NCBI GenBank assembly: GCA_964529715.1
Contig: CAZGXI010000004.1
Span: forward strand, 1-64,000
DNA: 64,000 nt
Origin: CAZGXI01 sp964529715
GTDB taxonomy: Bacteria > Chloroflexota > Anaerolineae > Aggregatilineales > Ch27
Direction: 5' to 3'
Shown here: in pieces, positions 17,553 through 25,864 of the stretch
Position numbering within the stretch: the stretch's first letter is position 1
How the letters are laid out: every line of letters starts with the position of its first letter
The notes under the pieces: generated by a model
Databases searched by the model: none
Seen by the model: only the letters and a program-made list of their open reading frames with translations
Told to the model about the DNA's origin: nothing
Program-made: the position numbers and the translations under genes

Positions 17553-17915
17553 TTAATCCTGGTACACGCTGTTATCTGGCGTCCAGGCGGGAGCGCAGAT
17601 CGCCAGGAAGTGCAGCGGCTCCGGCCCATCGTTGAAAATCTGGTGCACGCCCGGCGGCGCAATGGCGACGAGCTGGCCCGGATGTAGCCGCACAGTCTCG
17701 CCGTCCAGTTCCAGGCGTCCCACGCCGCTGAGGATGTAATAGCTTTCCTCGGCTTCTGGGTGGTAGTGTTTGAGCGACGCCTTGCCCGGCGGCAGTTCGA
17801 TGTGTGCGACGCTGTGCCCGACCGCCCCACCTGCTGCGCGGCCTGCCAGTTCGTAGACGATCTCACCATGCGCGCTGGTGAGTGGCGTGCAGGCGTCTTT
17901 GTGCCGGATGTGCAT
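17553..17915 (-). CDS. Small cupin-domain protein
   Basis: A 120-residue single-domain cupin. I start at the ATG at 17913-17915, preceded by GGAGGG. Cupin motif 1 appears as HYHPEAEESYYILSGVGRLEL, with the metal-binding His pair and Glu. Motif 2 is around PPGVHQIFNDGPEPL. Such proteins bind a metal ion and act as small isomerases, dioxygenases or sensor proteins; the substrate cannot be told. It is the last gene of a minus-strand series of exported proteins, but has no signal peptide itself. Confidence 0.83.
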   Translation of the reverse strand: MHIRHKDACTPLTSAHGEIVYELAGRAAGGAVGHSVAHIELPPGKASLKHYHPEAEESYYILSGVGRLELDGETVRLHPGQLVAIAPPGVHQIFNDGPEPLHFLAICAPAWTPDNSVYQD

Positions 17916-17958
17916 AGCTATTCCCTCCCCAGGTCTGGTTCGGCAGGCTAACCCTAAG

Positions 17959-18654
17959 CTACCGACAGATTCGCGGCGCGCCAGGACTCTCGTCGGTGCC
18001 GTTAGCAGGCGGACACGGCTGCGGGTAGGTGAAGGGGATTTGCAGTGCCAGGGCGCCGTCAGGGCCATACCAGTTGGCCTGGAAGTAATCGTCGTGCAGG
18101 TAGTAGAGACGCAGCGTGCCGCCGATGGTCCGGTGTTCGTCGATGAGCTGCCCGGCCTCGAACGGCCCGATCAGCATCCAGTACGGTGTGGTGTGGATCG
18201 GCCTGCCGTTGGTGAAGTAGAACGACACGTCGTAGTTCGGATCGCGGAAGATCACCAGCGTATGCTTGTCGTCCCACAGGCGTACCACGCCCGGCGCGTC
18301 GCCCGTTACGCAGTCCACGCCCCGATCATGGATTTCCAGCCGGATTCTGCGCTGGCTCACGGTGAGGCCAGACAGGTTGCCTGTCAGCAGCGCCTCCAGG
18401 CTAATTGATCCCTCGATCTGGGGAACGGTGTACTCGTATTCGCCCGGTTGCAGGGCGTTCAGTTCGTTCACAATGGGACGCAGTTCGTTCGGTATGGCTT
18501 CACCGGCAATAGCCCGCTGCGCATTCCATACCACACACCAGTCGATCTGGTAGGTATCTTCCTCTCCACCCTGCGCCTGGGCCATACCTGCTCCGAGAGT
18601 AGCCAGCAGGAAGACCGCCAGTAACACTCCCCTTGTTGTTTTCTGTTTCAGCAT
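17959..18654 (-). CDS. Exported protein of unknown function
   Basis: A 231-residue protein with a clear signal peptide (KKQ-type basic start, then GVLLAVFLLATLGAGMAQAQ, with cleavage likely after AQA). I start at the ATG at 18652-18654; the longer frame lacks a signal. The mature part has Cys residues that could form disulphides. The motif LYYLHDDYFQANWY, from about residue 183, resembles LYYIGGDHVQANLY in the SH3b protein at 12266-13783, so the two may share an unnamed beta domain. No enzyme motif seen. It lies 77 bases after the WD40 lipoprotein gene on the same strand. Confidence 0.65.
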   Translation of the reverse strand: MLKQKTTRGVLLAVFLLATLGAGMAQAQGGEEDTYQIDWCVVWNAQRAIAGEAIPNELRPIVNELNALQPGEYEYTVPQIEGSISLEALLTGNLSGLTVSQRRIRLEIHDRGVDCVTGDAPGVVRLWDDKHTLVIFRDPNYDVSFYFTNGRPIHTTPYWMLIGPFEAGQLIDEHRTIGGTLRLYYLHDDYFQANWYGPDGALALQIPFTYPQPCPPANGTDESPGAPRICR

Positions 18655-18731
18655 TGCTATCCACCCCTTACAACGTATTGTCGCCCGGATACCGCTTCTA
18701 CCTATCACGCCGACGCGACAAGCCCCCGCCC

Positions 18732-19955
18732 TTACCCCGCTGTCGGGGTCGGCGCGACTTCACCGGGAAGCCCCCAAAAATATAGCGTGCCGTCTCCTCC
18801 TGCCAGCACCAACACCTGTCCGTCTGGCGACCAGGCGGCCAGGGCGACTTCGTCCGTTTCGGTGCTCAGTTCAAACCGCTGGTTAAGATTGTCCATATTC
18901 CACAGGTACGCCTGACCCGGAAACGAGGCGGTTACGAGTAGGTCGCCGTCAGGATTGAGCGCCATCCAGTTGACCAACGCCTCCTGAACGGGCAGGCTGG
19001 CTATCAGGCGGCCCGATTCAACTTCCCACAGGGAGATCGTTTGGGTTGGACCACTGCCCAACAGCCGTCCGTTATTGGTAAAGATCACCTGCTGGGTCGC
19101 CGCACTGGGCGGCGTGTTGATCAACCGCCGTGAAGTGCCGTCGGCTGCGGACCACAAATGCACGGCGTTCATCGTCCCGACGGCGATCATTGTCCCATCC
19201 GGGCTGAAGGCGACAACGGAAGGCTGCTCTGGCACGGTCAGCGTTGCTCGGCGTGCACCGCTGACTGTATCCCACAGCCCGACTGTCATCTCCGCGCTTA
19301 GCGTTGCCAGCAACGTGCCATCTGGGCTGAAGGCTAATGCCTGAACCGGCGCGTTGTGCGCCCGGAGGACGTACAAGCGACGGTTGTCTTGCAGGTTCCA
19401 TACCGCCACCGTACCATCCTCTGCGCCGAGGGCGATCAGCTGCCCGTCTGAGGAGACCGCCGCCGGGCCGATGGTGGCGGAATGCCCGCGAAAGTCTCCC
19501 ACTGCCGCCTGGTTTTCCGTCCGGTAAAGCTGTACGTCGCCGCTGCGTGTGACCAGCGCAACTTGGGAATCATCCAACACGAAAAACGCGCGCGTGGTGT
19601 TTGCCTGTGGCAATGCCCACACTGTCCGCCCGCTGGCTGTCTCCCACACCCGGACGGTATCATCGGCGGAGACGGCGAGCATGTAACGCCCGTCGGCGCT
19701 GAAGTCCAGGTCATACACCGTGCCGCGCGTCACCGTGCTTGATCCCAGGCGACCCAGGCCGGTCACATTCTCCAGCGTAACCGGGCCGAGGGGCAGCCGC
19801 CAGGGTTCGGCAGTGGGCAGAGGCGTGGTGGAAAGTGGTGTAGCTGTCGCGTCGCCGCTGCACGCTGCCAGGACAATCACGGTCAACAACAGCACGCAGG
19901 TGACAGGCGCGCTGGCTGCACTACCCCTACAAACGTGTGGTTTAGGCATCGGCAT
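18732..19955 (-). CDS. WD40-repeat lipoprotein
   Basis: A 407-residue exported protein. The signal ends in the lipobox VLAAC at about residue 32, so it should be lipidated and anchored on the outer face of the membrane. The mature part is a beta-propeller of about seven WD40 blades, each with recognisable GH/SPDG and V-W/L-W signatures (SADGRYMLAVSADDTVRVWE, SSDGQLIALGAEDGTVAVW, SPDGTLLATLSAEMTVGLWD). It is a scaffold for protein interaction, with no catalytic motif. It starts six bases after the large repeat protein gene, so the two probably work together. Confidence 0.85.
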   Translation of the reverse strand: MPMPKPHVCRGSAASAPVTCVLLLTVIVLAACSGDATATPLSTTPLPTAEPWRLPLGPVTLENVTGLGRLGSSTVTRGTVYDLDFSADGRYMLAVSADDTVRVWETASGRTVWALPQANTTRAFFVLDDSQVALVTRSGDVQLYRTENQAAVGDFRGHSATIGPAAVSSDGQLIALGAEDGTVAVWNLQDNRRLYVLRAHNAPVQALAFSPDGTLLATLSAEMTVGLWDTVSGARRATLTVPEQPSVVAFSPDGTMIAVGTMNAVHLWSAADGTSRRLINTPPSAATQQVIFTNNGRLLGSGPTQTISLWEVESGRLIASLPVQEALVNWMALNPDGDLLVTASFPGQAYLWNMDNLNQRFELSTETDEVALAAWSPDGQVLVLAGGDGTLYFWGLPGEVAPTPTAG

Positions 19956-19961
19956 GGCCGC

Positions 19962-22505
19962 TTAGTCACTCCGGTTGCTGGATGGATGCGATACCCAGAG
20001 CTGGTCGGTGTAGTAGTGGTAGCTTTCCAGCCGCGCCGTATCGTGCAGGTTGTAGGCCATCCGGTAGACCGGATAACCGTTCTCCACGCGGATCGGCTGC
20101 ACCAACTGCCCGAATTCGTACAGCCGCAGCACCGGCTCACAGCCCACGACTGTGTTGGGCGCGCTGCAAAGCTCCAGGCGAAACTCCGCGTAGTTCTCCT
20201 CCGGTCTGTCCAGGTTGAACAGGATGCGCACATGCGCGTTATCGACCCGTTGCAGGTTGCCGCCCGGCGCGCCGACGCCGGCGTATCCTGCACCTGTTCC
20301 GCCTGTTCCCCCGGCGGTGAGGCCGACCAGCGGATCGCCACTGCGGACCACCTGGTTGCAGAAGGCGGCGTAGCACAGCAGTTGGGGAAGCTGCCAGCGA
20401 ACGTCATCAGCCAGCGGCAGGCTCAGGTATTGATCCTGGGTGAGAGTAGTCCAGGGCCAGGCGATCCACACCACGAAGCCCTCGCCCTGCACTAGCATCA
20501 TGCGGGAGTTTTCGGCGTTGCGTCGTGCCAGCGCCGTGAAGGGAGTGCCGCGCGGAATCTGGCCTGCGTACTGGTTGGCGAGCGGGTCGAAGTAGGCGTT
20601 GGGGGTAGTTGCCTGCCCGGAAATTCCTCCAGCGACGGCGACGGCGACGCCACCCCCACCACCGCCCTGACCGGCGCCGCTGCTCCCTGGCTGGGATGCC
20701 GGCGCACGGCTGCCGGTCAGCCGCAGGGTGAAGGGGCCTTCATTCGGCGTTGTGTCGTCCCCCGGCAGGTTCAACATAAACCGTGTGGCAACGATGTAAT
20801 AAGTCCCGGTCTGGGGCAGGCCGGTCACCAGGCTGGCGTTATAAGCGCCGCCGCTGTCGTCGTCTGAGGCGATCACGTTCTCCGCCTCGTCTAGCAGAAA
20901 GAGATAGGGGTCCAGGTTGCCGCCGGAGGCGTCGTCCATCGTCACCGTCACGCTGTCGCCTGCATAGGCGTCGAAACGATACACCCGGAACCAGGTCGTG
21001 TTGCTCAGGCTGCCCTGAGCCGTGCCCCCGTAGGTCAGCGACGAGGGCGCACCTGCCGAGACGAGCGTGCTGCCCGGCGACGAACCGTTCAGTTGCAACG
21101 TAAAGCCGCCTGCCGATCTGCCGTTTTCGCCGTCATAGCGGGACGCGAGAATGTAGTACGGCCCTGTGCCGGGCAGGGTGACGGTCATCTGGGAATTCAG
21201 GCTGTCGCCGCTGTCATCGTTCCCGGCAATGGTTCCGCCCAGCGGATCGAGCAGCACAACGACCGGGTCCAGGCTGCTGCCCGCTCCGGCGCGCATAGCA
21301 ACCGTTATGCTGTCGCCTGCCCGCCCGTCAAAACGGTAGATGCGATTCCAGGCCGCGTTGCTGATGACCCCTTCGACCGACATACCGTAGGTCAGTGTGG
21401 CATCGGCGGCGATCTCGGCGCGCGGCATCACCGGGACGGTGGGCGTCACCGGTGCGGCGGCCTGTTCGCCAGACGGCTGGGCTTGCGGCGCGACGGCGCG
21501 CTCGACGTAGACGCTGGCCTCGATTTCCACCTGGCGGCAGTAATCGGGTTCGGCGGTGCTCGTTGTCGGCGTAAACCCGGCGTCGCTCTGGAGCGCCATA
21601 ACCAGATTCTGGGTGGTGCGTGGACAGCGCACCAGCGGATCGGTGTTGGTCCAGCCGGTGGGGCGGATCGGGCCGATCTTCGCATCGGCTAGAATTTCCA
21701 GATCATGCCGGTTGGCCCGCGCCACGACCCATTCCGCGCCCAGCGCCGGCCCGAACCAGTTCGCCGGGTCTACCTCTGACCCGACCTGTGCGGTGGCCGT
21801 GCGGAGCAGGTCCAAATCCTGGCGGATGCCGGCAGAATCGCTGCCGCCCACCCACCCCTGCGGAAACACGTCTGCGCCGAACAACTGCTGCGTCAGCGCG
21901 TTCAGGTCGGCACGGAGGTTGCCTGCCGGGGGCGTGCCGGAAATCAGGATTTCCGCGAACAGGTTAGCCTCGTCGCCCGCCTGGGCGCAATATGTGGGGC
22001 CAGGCGGGAAACTGCTGAGGTTATAGGCGGCATTGGTCCGCTCGAACCAGGTGGCCAGCGCCTGGAGGCCACGCGCGCAGCTCAGCAGTGGAGCGTCGCC
22101 GATCCACAGCGCGGGCCGCTCGCCGGACTCGGCGACGCTATCGGCCAGCAGTTCCAGGTCGTGGCGGATGTCACGGGCGACCGCCCAGGCGGTGCTGGAC
22201 ACCACCCCAAACCAGCCCGCCGGGCGCCGATCCGGGCCGAGCAAGCTGGCCGCCAGGTTTTCTAGGTCCAGACGCAGGTTCACGGCGAATGTGGCCGGGT
22301 CTACGGCGTTGATGTCGCTCCAACCGGGTGGGCGCGACCCTTCACCCAGGTGAGCGTTTGCCAGCGATTCCAGGTCCAGGCGGGCCGCCGTCAGGATGCT
22401 ACCGGGGTCGCCCTGGCGCAGCGGCGACGCGACGGCAGCCGAAACGGAAGACAGGACAAGTGTGCAAACCAGCACAAGGCTGAGCAGACGGATGGATCGA
22501 GGCAC
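19962..22505 (-). CDS. Large exported protein with six short repeats and two PPC domains
   Basis: An 847-residue protein. The start is the GTG at 22503-22505, preceded by AAGGAGTC and followed by a signal peptide (LLSLVLVCTLVLSSVSAAVAS); the frame upstream lacks a signal. Residues about 42-290 carry six copies of a motif close to R-x-D-L-E-x-L-A, ending in R-P-x-G-W, at about 42, 78, 114, 198, 228 and 266. Two bacterial pre-peptidase C-terminal (PPC)-like beta domains follow at about 370-470 and 485-590, each with an Y-R-F-D and G-D-S-I/V-T-V core. A glycine-rich linker and an SH3-like segment lie near 660-720. No protease domain is present. It probably has an extracellular binding role. Confidence 0.72.
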   Translation of the reverse strand: MPRSIRLLSLVLVCTLVLSSVSAAVASPLRQGDPGSILTAARLDLESLANAHLGEGSRPPGWSDINAVDPATFAVNLRLDLENLAASLLGPDRRPAGWFGVVSSTAWAVARDIRHDLELLADSVAESGERPALWIGDAPLLSCARGLQALATWFERTNAAYNLSSFPPGPTYCAQAGDEANLFAEILISGTPPAGNLRADLNALTQQLFGADVFPQGWVGGSDSAGIRQDLDLLRTATAQVGSEVDPANWFGPALGAEWVVARANRHDLEILADAKIGPIRPTGWTNTDPLVRCPRTTQNLVMALQSDAGFTPTTSTAEPDYCRQVEIEASVYVERAVAPQAQPSGEQAAAPVTPTVPVMPRAEIAADATLTYGMSVEGVISNAAWNRIYRFDGRAGDSITVAMRAGAGSSLDPVVVLLDPLGGTIAGNDDSGDSLNSQMTVTLPGTGPYYILASRYDGENGRSAGGFTLQLNGSSPGSTLVSAGAPSSLTYGGTAQGSLSNTTWFRVYRFDAYAGDSVTVTMDDASGGNLDPYLFLLDEAENVIASDDDSGGAYNASLVTGLPQTGTYYIVATRFMLNLPGDDTTPNEGPFTLRLTGSRAPASQPGSSGAGQGGGGGGVAVAVAGGISGQATTPNAYFDPLANQYAGQIPRGTPFTALARRNAENSRMMLVQGEGFVVWIAWPWTTLTQDQYLSLPLADDVRWQLPQLLCYAAFCNQVVRSGDPLVGLTAGGTGGTGAGYAGVGAPGGNLQRVDNAHVRILFNLDRPEENYAEFRLELCSAPNTVVGCEPVLRLYEFGQLVQPIRVENGYPVYRMAYNLHDTARLESYHYYTDQLWVSHPSSNRSD

Positions 22506-22693
22506 GGGCAGACTCCTTACCCAACCCCTAGCCGGAGATGGTTCTCCCGACACGTATGTGCAATAGGGCTGGCTGCATTCTAGCCGGGTCGCCGGATGCG
22601 GGCAACTGGGTCGCTTGTACCGTTCCGCTGCGCGGCGGACACGATGCCTTGTTTCCCCAATGGGCAGGCAGGATCGCGGCGGATTTGGAGGGC

Positions 22694-22722
22694 TTGACCT
22701 CGGACAAAAACAGACGTACATT
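22694..22722 (+). promoter_or_regulatory. Sigma-70-type promoter of the Lrp regulator gene
   Basis: TTGACC at 22694-22699 and TACATT at 22717-22722 are separated by exactly 17 bases and lie 24 bases before the ATG at 22746. Confidence 0.75.
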
Positions 22723-22745
22723 CGTTATTGAGGAGAGAATGCCGT

Positions 22746-23225
22746 ATGATCGACGAGATTGATGCAAAAATACTGATGATTGTTCAGCAAAATGCACGAA
22801 TATCGAACGCTGAGATCGCCCGGCAGATCGGCATGGCCCCTTCCGCCATTCTGGAACGCCTCCGTAAGCTGGAAGTGCGGGGCATCATCCGGGGTTACGA
22901 GGCCCGCCTGAACCCACAGGCGGTCGGGCTGGGGCTGATCGCGTTCGTCTTCGTGCGGACGGATGAGCGGTTTGGATCGGGCGAGACAGGTCGGCGGCTG
23001 GCCCAGATGCCGGAAGTGCAGGAAGTCCACCACGTCGCCGGGGAAGACTGCTATCTTGTGAAGGTGCGCGTGGCCGATACCGAATCGCTGGGGCGGTTGC
23101 TGCGGGAGCGGTTCAGCACTATCGAGACGGTCCGTTCGACCCGGACGACCATCGTGTTAGGGACAATCAAGGAAACGGCGCAATTGCCTCTGGCGAGCCT
23201 GGTAGAGGAGACCCCCCATGAATGA
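22746..23225 (+). CDS. Lrp/AsnC family transcriptional regulator
   Basis: A 159-residue regulator. The N-terminal helix-turn-helix begins MIDEIDAKILMIVQQNARISNAEIARQIGMAPSA (shown in part: IDEIDAKIL and NAEIARQIGMA). The C-terminal RAM/AsnC ligand domain includes HHVAGEDCYLVKVRVAD. Lrp-type proteins sense amino acids or related small molecules and form octamers. I start at 22746, where the family sequence begins, rather than at 22728. It overlaps the next gene by 8 bases, so it most likely controls that transporter. Confidence 0.92.
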   Translation: MIDEIDAKILMIVQQNARISNAEIARQIGMAPSAILERLRKLEVRGIIRGYEARLNPQAVGLGLIAFVFVRTDERFGSGETGRRLAQMPEVQEVHHVAGEDCYLVKVRVADTESLGRLLRERFSTIETVRSTRTTIVLGTIKETAQLPLASLVEETPHE

Positions 23226-24222
23226 AACTGCTGCCGCCGGAACGCCCACACGCTGGCGCGTGCTGGCAGCTTTCGCGGCCATCTACCTGATCTGGGGATC
23301 GACCTACCTGGGCATCCGCTTCGCCATCGAGACCTTGCCGCCATTCCTCATGGCAGGTGTGCGCTTTATCGTCGCAGGGACGGCGCTGTACGGCTGGTTG
23401 CGTCTACGCGGTGTGCCCCGTCCGACCCGCGCTAACTGGGCGGCAGCGGCGCTTGTGGGCGCATTGTTGCTGCTCGGTGGCAACGGCATTGTGACCTGGG
23501 CCGAACAGCGTGTGCCCTCCGGCCTGGCGGCGTTGCTGGTTGCTACTGTGCCGCTGTGGATGGTGCTGCTGGACTGGCTGCGCCCTGGCGGAACCCGGCC
23601 CAGTGGCCAGGTGATCTTGGGTCTGGCCTGCGGGCTGGCGGGCATGGCCCTGCTGATCGGCCCGACGGACCTGGCCGGGAACGGCGCGCTTGACCCGGTG
23701 GGTGCGCTGGCGCTGGTGCTGGCGACGCTGTCGTGGTCCGTCGGTTCGCTGTATTCCCGCCGTGCGTCGCTGGCGCAGTCTCCCCTGCTGGCGACCGGCA
23801 TGGAGATGTTGATGGGCGGCCTGCTGTTGCTGGCAGCGGGTTCGCTCACGGGCGAATGGGCCAGGCTTAACCTGGGCGGCGTTTCGCTGCTCTCGGTAGC
23901 GGCGCTGGGCTATCTGATCGTCTTCGGTTCGCTGATCGCCTTCAGCGCCTATGTCTGGCTGCTGCGCGTGACCACGCCAGCGCGCGCTGCGACCTACGCT
24001 TACGTGAATCCGGTGGTGGCCGTCTTCCTGGGCTGGGCGCTGGCAGGCGAGCCGCTGAACGCGCGTATCCTGCTGGCGGCGGCGATCATCATCGCGGCGG
24101 TCGTGATCATCACCAGCGAGCGCGCGCGCCGGGAAGTGCCTGCCGGACAGACGAAAGCGGTCGAAGCTCCCGTCGGCGGCGCGCTCCCCGAACCGATCGG
24201 TGAAGGCAGCGCCACGCGCTAG
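23218..24222 (+). CDS. EamA/DMT superfamily transporter
   Basis: A 334-residue inner-membrane protein with about ten hydrophobic helices in two homologous EamA halves. The first contains AIYLIWGSTYLGIRFAIETLPP, the second LATLSWSVGSLYSRR and GSLIAFSAYVWLL with the closing YVNPVVAVFLGW motif. Such drug/metabolite exporters (RhaT, YddG and others) often export amino acids or purines. Its translational coupling to an Lrp regulator suggests efflux of the amino acid or metabolite that the regulator senses. Confidence 0.9.
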   Translation: MNETAAAGTPTRWRVLAAFAAIYLIWGSTYLGIRFAIETLPPFLMAGVRFIVAGTALYGWLRLRGVPRPTRANWAAAALVGALLLLGGNGIVTWAEQRVPSGLAALLVATVPLWMVLLDWLRPGGTRPSGQVILGLACGLAGMALLIGPTDLAGNGALDPVGALALVLATLSWSVGSLYSRRASLAQSPLLATGMEMLMGGLLLLAAGSLTGEWARLNLGGVSLLSVAALGYLIVFGSLIAFSAYVWLLRVTTPARAATYAYVNPVVAVFLGWALAGEPLNARILLAAAIIIAAVVIITSERARREVPAGQTKAVEAPVGGALPEPIGEGSATR

Positions 24223-24249
24223 GGCGTGTGATGAATTTTGGCATGTTCG

Positions 24250-24376
24250 CCAGGGAATGCATTCCTGGCTACAGGTGTAAATCCACTGAAGTGGACTTAG
24301 AAGCCTCCCTGCTGACCCCGTTTTCAGTCCGCTTCAGGGGACTTTTCTTGCGTAGCCGGGGACTTGAGTCGCCGGC
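24250..24376. repeat. Block of four palindromes (REP or MITE-like)
   Basis: In the 251-base gap 24223-24473 lie four palindromes in a row. They are GGAATGCATTCC at 24254-24265 (inside a 19-base near-palindrome), TCCACT-GA-AGTGGA at 24282-24295, AGTCC/GGACT at 24326-24343, and GCCGG/CCGGC at 24355-24376. No coding frame is believable here. The second and third share a G-T-C-C / C-T-T-C-A-G core. The block is typical of intergenic mobile repeats; I cannot name the family. Confidence 0.6.
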
Positions 24377-24473
24377 GTTCCGGCGCGAAGGCGCGCGATC
24401 AAATAAGGGGCACGGCATGGCGTGCCTCTACAGAGAATCAAGGGAAGCCGAAACACGGCGTCACGGCAGACGG

Positions 24474-25604
24474 TCAGTAACCCAGCAGCCCTGGCGTCAT
24501 GGGAAACAGCAGCAGCGCGGGAAGCCAGAAGGCCGCTGTCAGGGGCAGCAGGCGCGGGCGGTGTTCCGCCAGGAACAGCAGTCCGGTGATCACCAGCGGC
24601 ATCCCCACGCGGAAGGCCGCCAGTGCGTCTTCCCAGGAGACGTGCGGCATCACCATGACGAAACCCGCCCCGGCCAGCAGCAGCGCCGCGCTCAGCGACA
24701 GCCGCCGCGCCCGCCCAATCTGCCACAGCGCCAGCCCGGCCAGCAGCGCCGTCGGCAAGCCCAGCCACAGGCCGACCAGCAACCGCGTTGCTGGGTCTTC
24801 GACGGTCAGCAGGCCGACAAAAGGCAGGTGCAGCCGCGCCGCCGGATAGCCGAACGGAAAGCGTCCCAACCACGCCCGCAGGATTAGCAGCCAGCCGGCG
24901 AAGGTTAGCAGCGGCGCCAGCCCGATCAGCAGCGCATCCCGCCAGCGCCGATCCGTCACCAGCGCGTGCAGAGCCAGCCCCGCCGCGAAGACCAACCCCA
25001 GTTCCTTTGCCAGCGTCGCCAGCACCAGCAGCGCCGCCGTCGGTCCGATCCGACGGTGTTCGTAAGTTACCACTGCGCCTAGCGCCAGGGCGAAACACAG
25101 CAGTTCGCTCAGGTCCAGTCGGACGACAAACCACGTTCCGACCCAGGCGATGTACAACAGCCCCCAGGCAGGATGCGCCCCCCGCCGCCCGACCAGGTAG
25201 GTCGTCAACCCCGTTCCTGCCGCGCAGGCCAGCACGTTGACCAGGATCAGCGTCCAGGGGACGAGCGCAGGCTGACCCAACGCCAGCAGACGCGCCGCCA
25301 GCGGGTATAGGATGCGCATGTAGCGCAGCGATGGCCCGTCGATGGCAGGCGTGGCATCGGTCCAATCACGGGCGATGGCGTAGAAGAACTGGCCGTCGTA
25401 GCCGCTGTAGCCTTCGGGATCGTCCTCGCTGAACGCCGTGCCGATGTGGGCAAAGCGCAGCGGATTCCACGCCGAGCGCGCCAGCACCACACCGACAAAC
25501 AGGCACGCGGCGGCCAGGGCCAGCGCCCCACAGCGCCAGGCCCACCGGCGCGCCCACGCCGCGCGCCCATCCGATTTGTCGCCAGCGGGAGATGGGATAG
25601 TCAT
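24474..25604 (-). CDS. GT-C type membrane glycosyltransferase
   Basis: A 376-residue multi-pass membrane protein with about ten hydrophobic segments. After the first helix comes an extracytoplasmic loop with GYSGYDGQFFYAIARDW, an aromatic acidic motif like those of polyprenyl-phosphate mannosyltransferases of the GT-C fold. The start is the ATG at 25602-25604, which overlaps the stop of the preceding zinc-ribbon gene (ATGA). It would use a lipid-linked sugar to glycosylate a surface lipid, glycan or protein. Substrate unknown. Confidence 0.72.
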   Translation of the reverse strand: MTIPSPAGDKSDGRAAWARRWAWRCGALALAAACLFVGVVLARSAWNPLRFAHIGTAFSEDDPEGYSGYDGQFFYAIARDWTDATPAIDGPSLRYMRILYPLAARLLALGQPALVPWTLILVNVLACAAGTGLTTYLVGRRGAHPAWGLLYIAWVGTWFVVRLDLSELLCFALALGAVVTYEHRRIGPTAALLVLATLAKELGLVFAAGLALHALVTDRRWRDALLIGLAPLLTFAGWLLILRAWLGRFPFGYPAARLHLPFVGLLTVEDPATRLLVGLWLGLPTALLAGLALWQIGRARRLSLSAALLLAGAGFVMVMPHVSWEDALAAFRVGMPLVITGLLFLAEHRPRLLPLTAAFWLPALLLFPMTPGLLGY

Positions 25605-25864
25605 CCGGCCCGGACCTCGACGGTTTGCTCCAGCAGGTGGCCACAGTTGGCGCAGGTGACGGTCCAGCCGGCCTCGCCGCCGCGCGACCACGCCCCTACG
25701 CGCAGGTCGCCGCTGCCGCATACCGGACAAGACGGGTGTTTGCGCAGCAGACGGGCTTCAGCATCGGGGCGGCGTTCTTGAAGATAATCGAGCAGATCGG
25801 CGGGCGCGGCGTCTGGGTCGAAGTGCGGGCCGGACCGCCGCAGCAGGCGGCGAAAGACGTTCAC
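25601..25864 (-). CDS. Small zinc-ribbon protein
   Basis: An 87-residue protein starting at the GTG at 25862-25864, which overlaps the previous stop (GTGA). The C-terminal half holds CPVCGSGDL and CANCGHLL, four Cys in a CxxC pair arrangement that should bind one zinc ion. The N-terminal half is short, charged and probably helical. No known function. It is embedded between a lipoprotein and a glycosyltransferase gene with overlaps on both sides, so it is tightly co-expressed with them. Confidence 0.68.
   Translation of the reverse strand: MNVFRRLLRRSGPHFDPDAAPADLLDYLQERRPDAEARLLRKHPSCPVCGSGDLRVGAWSRGGEAGWTVTCANCGHLLEQTVEVRAG

Noticed and set aside
24228..24887. 219-codon plus-strand frame after the EamA gene
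   Set aside because: It is glutamine/arginine-rich antisense to the GT-C gene and runs through the palindrome block.
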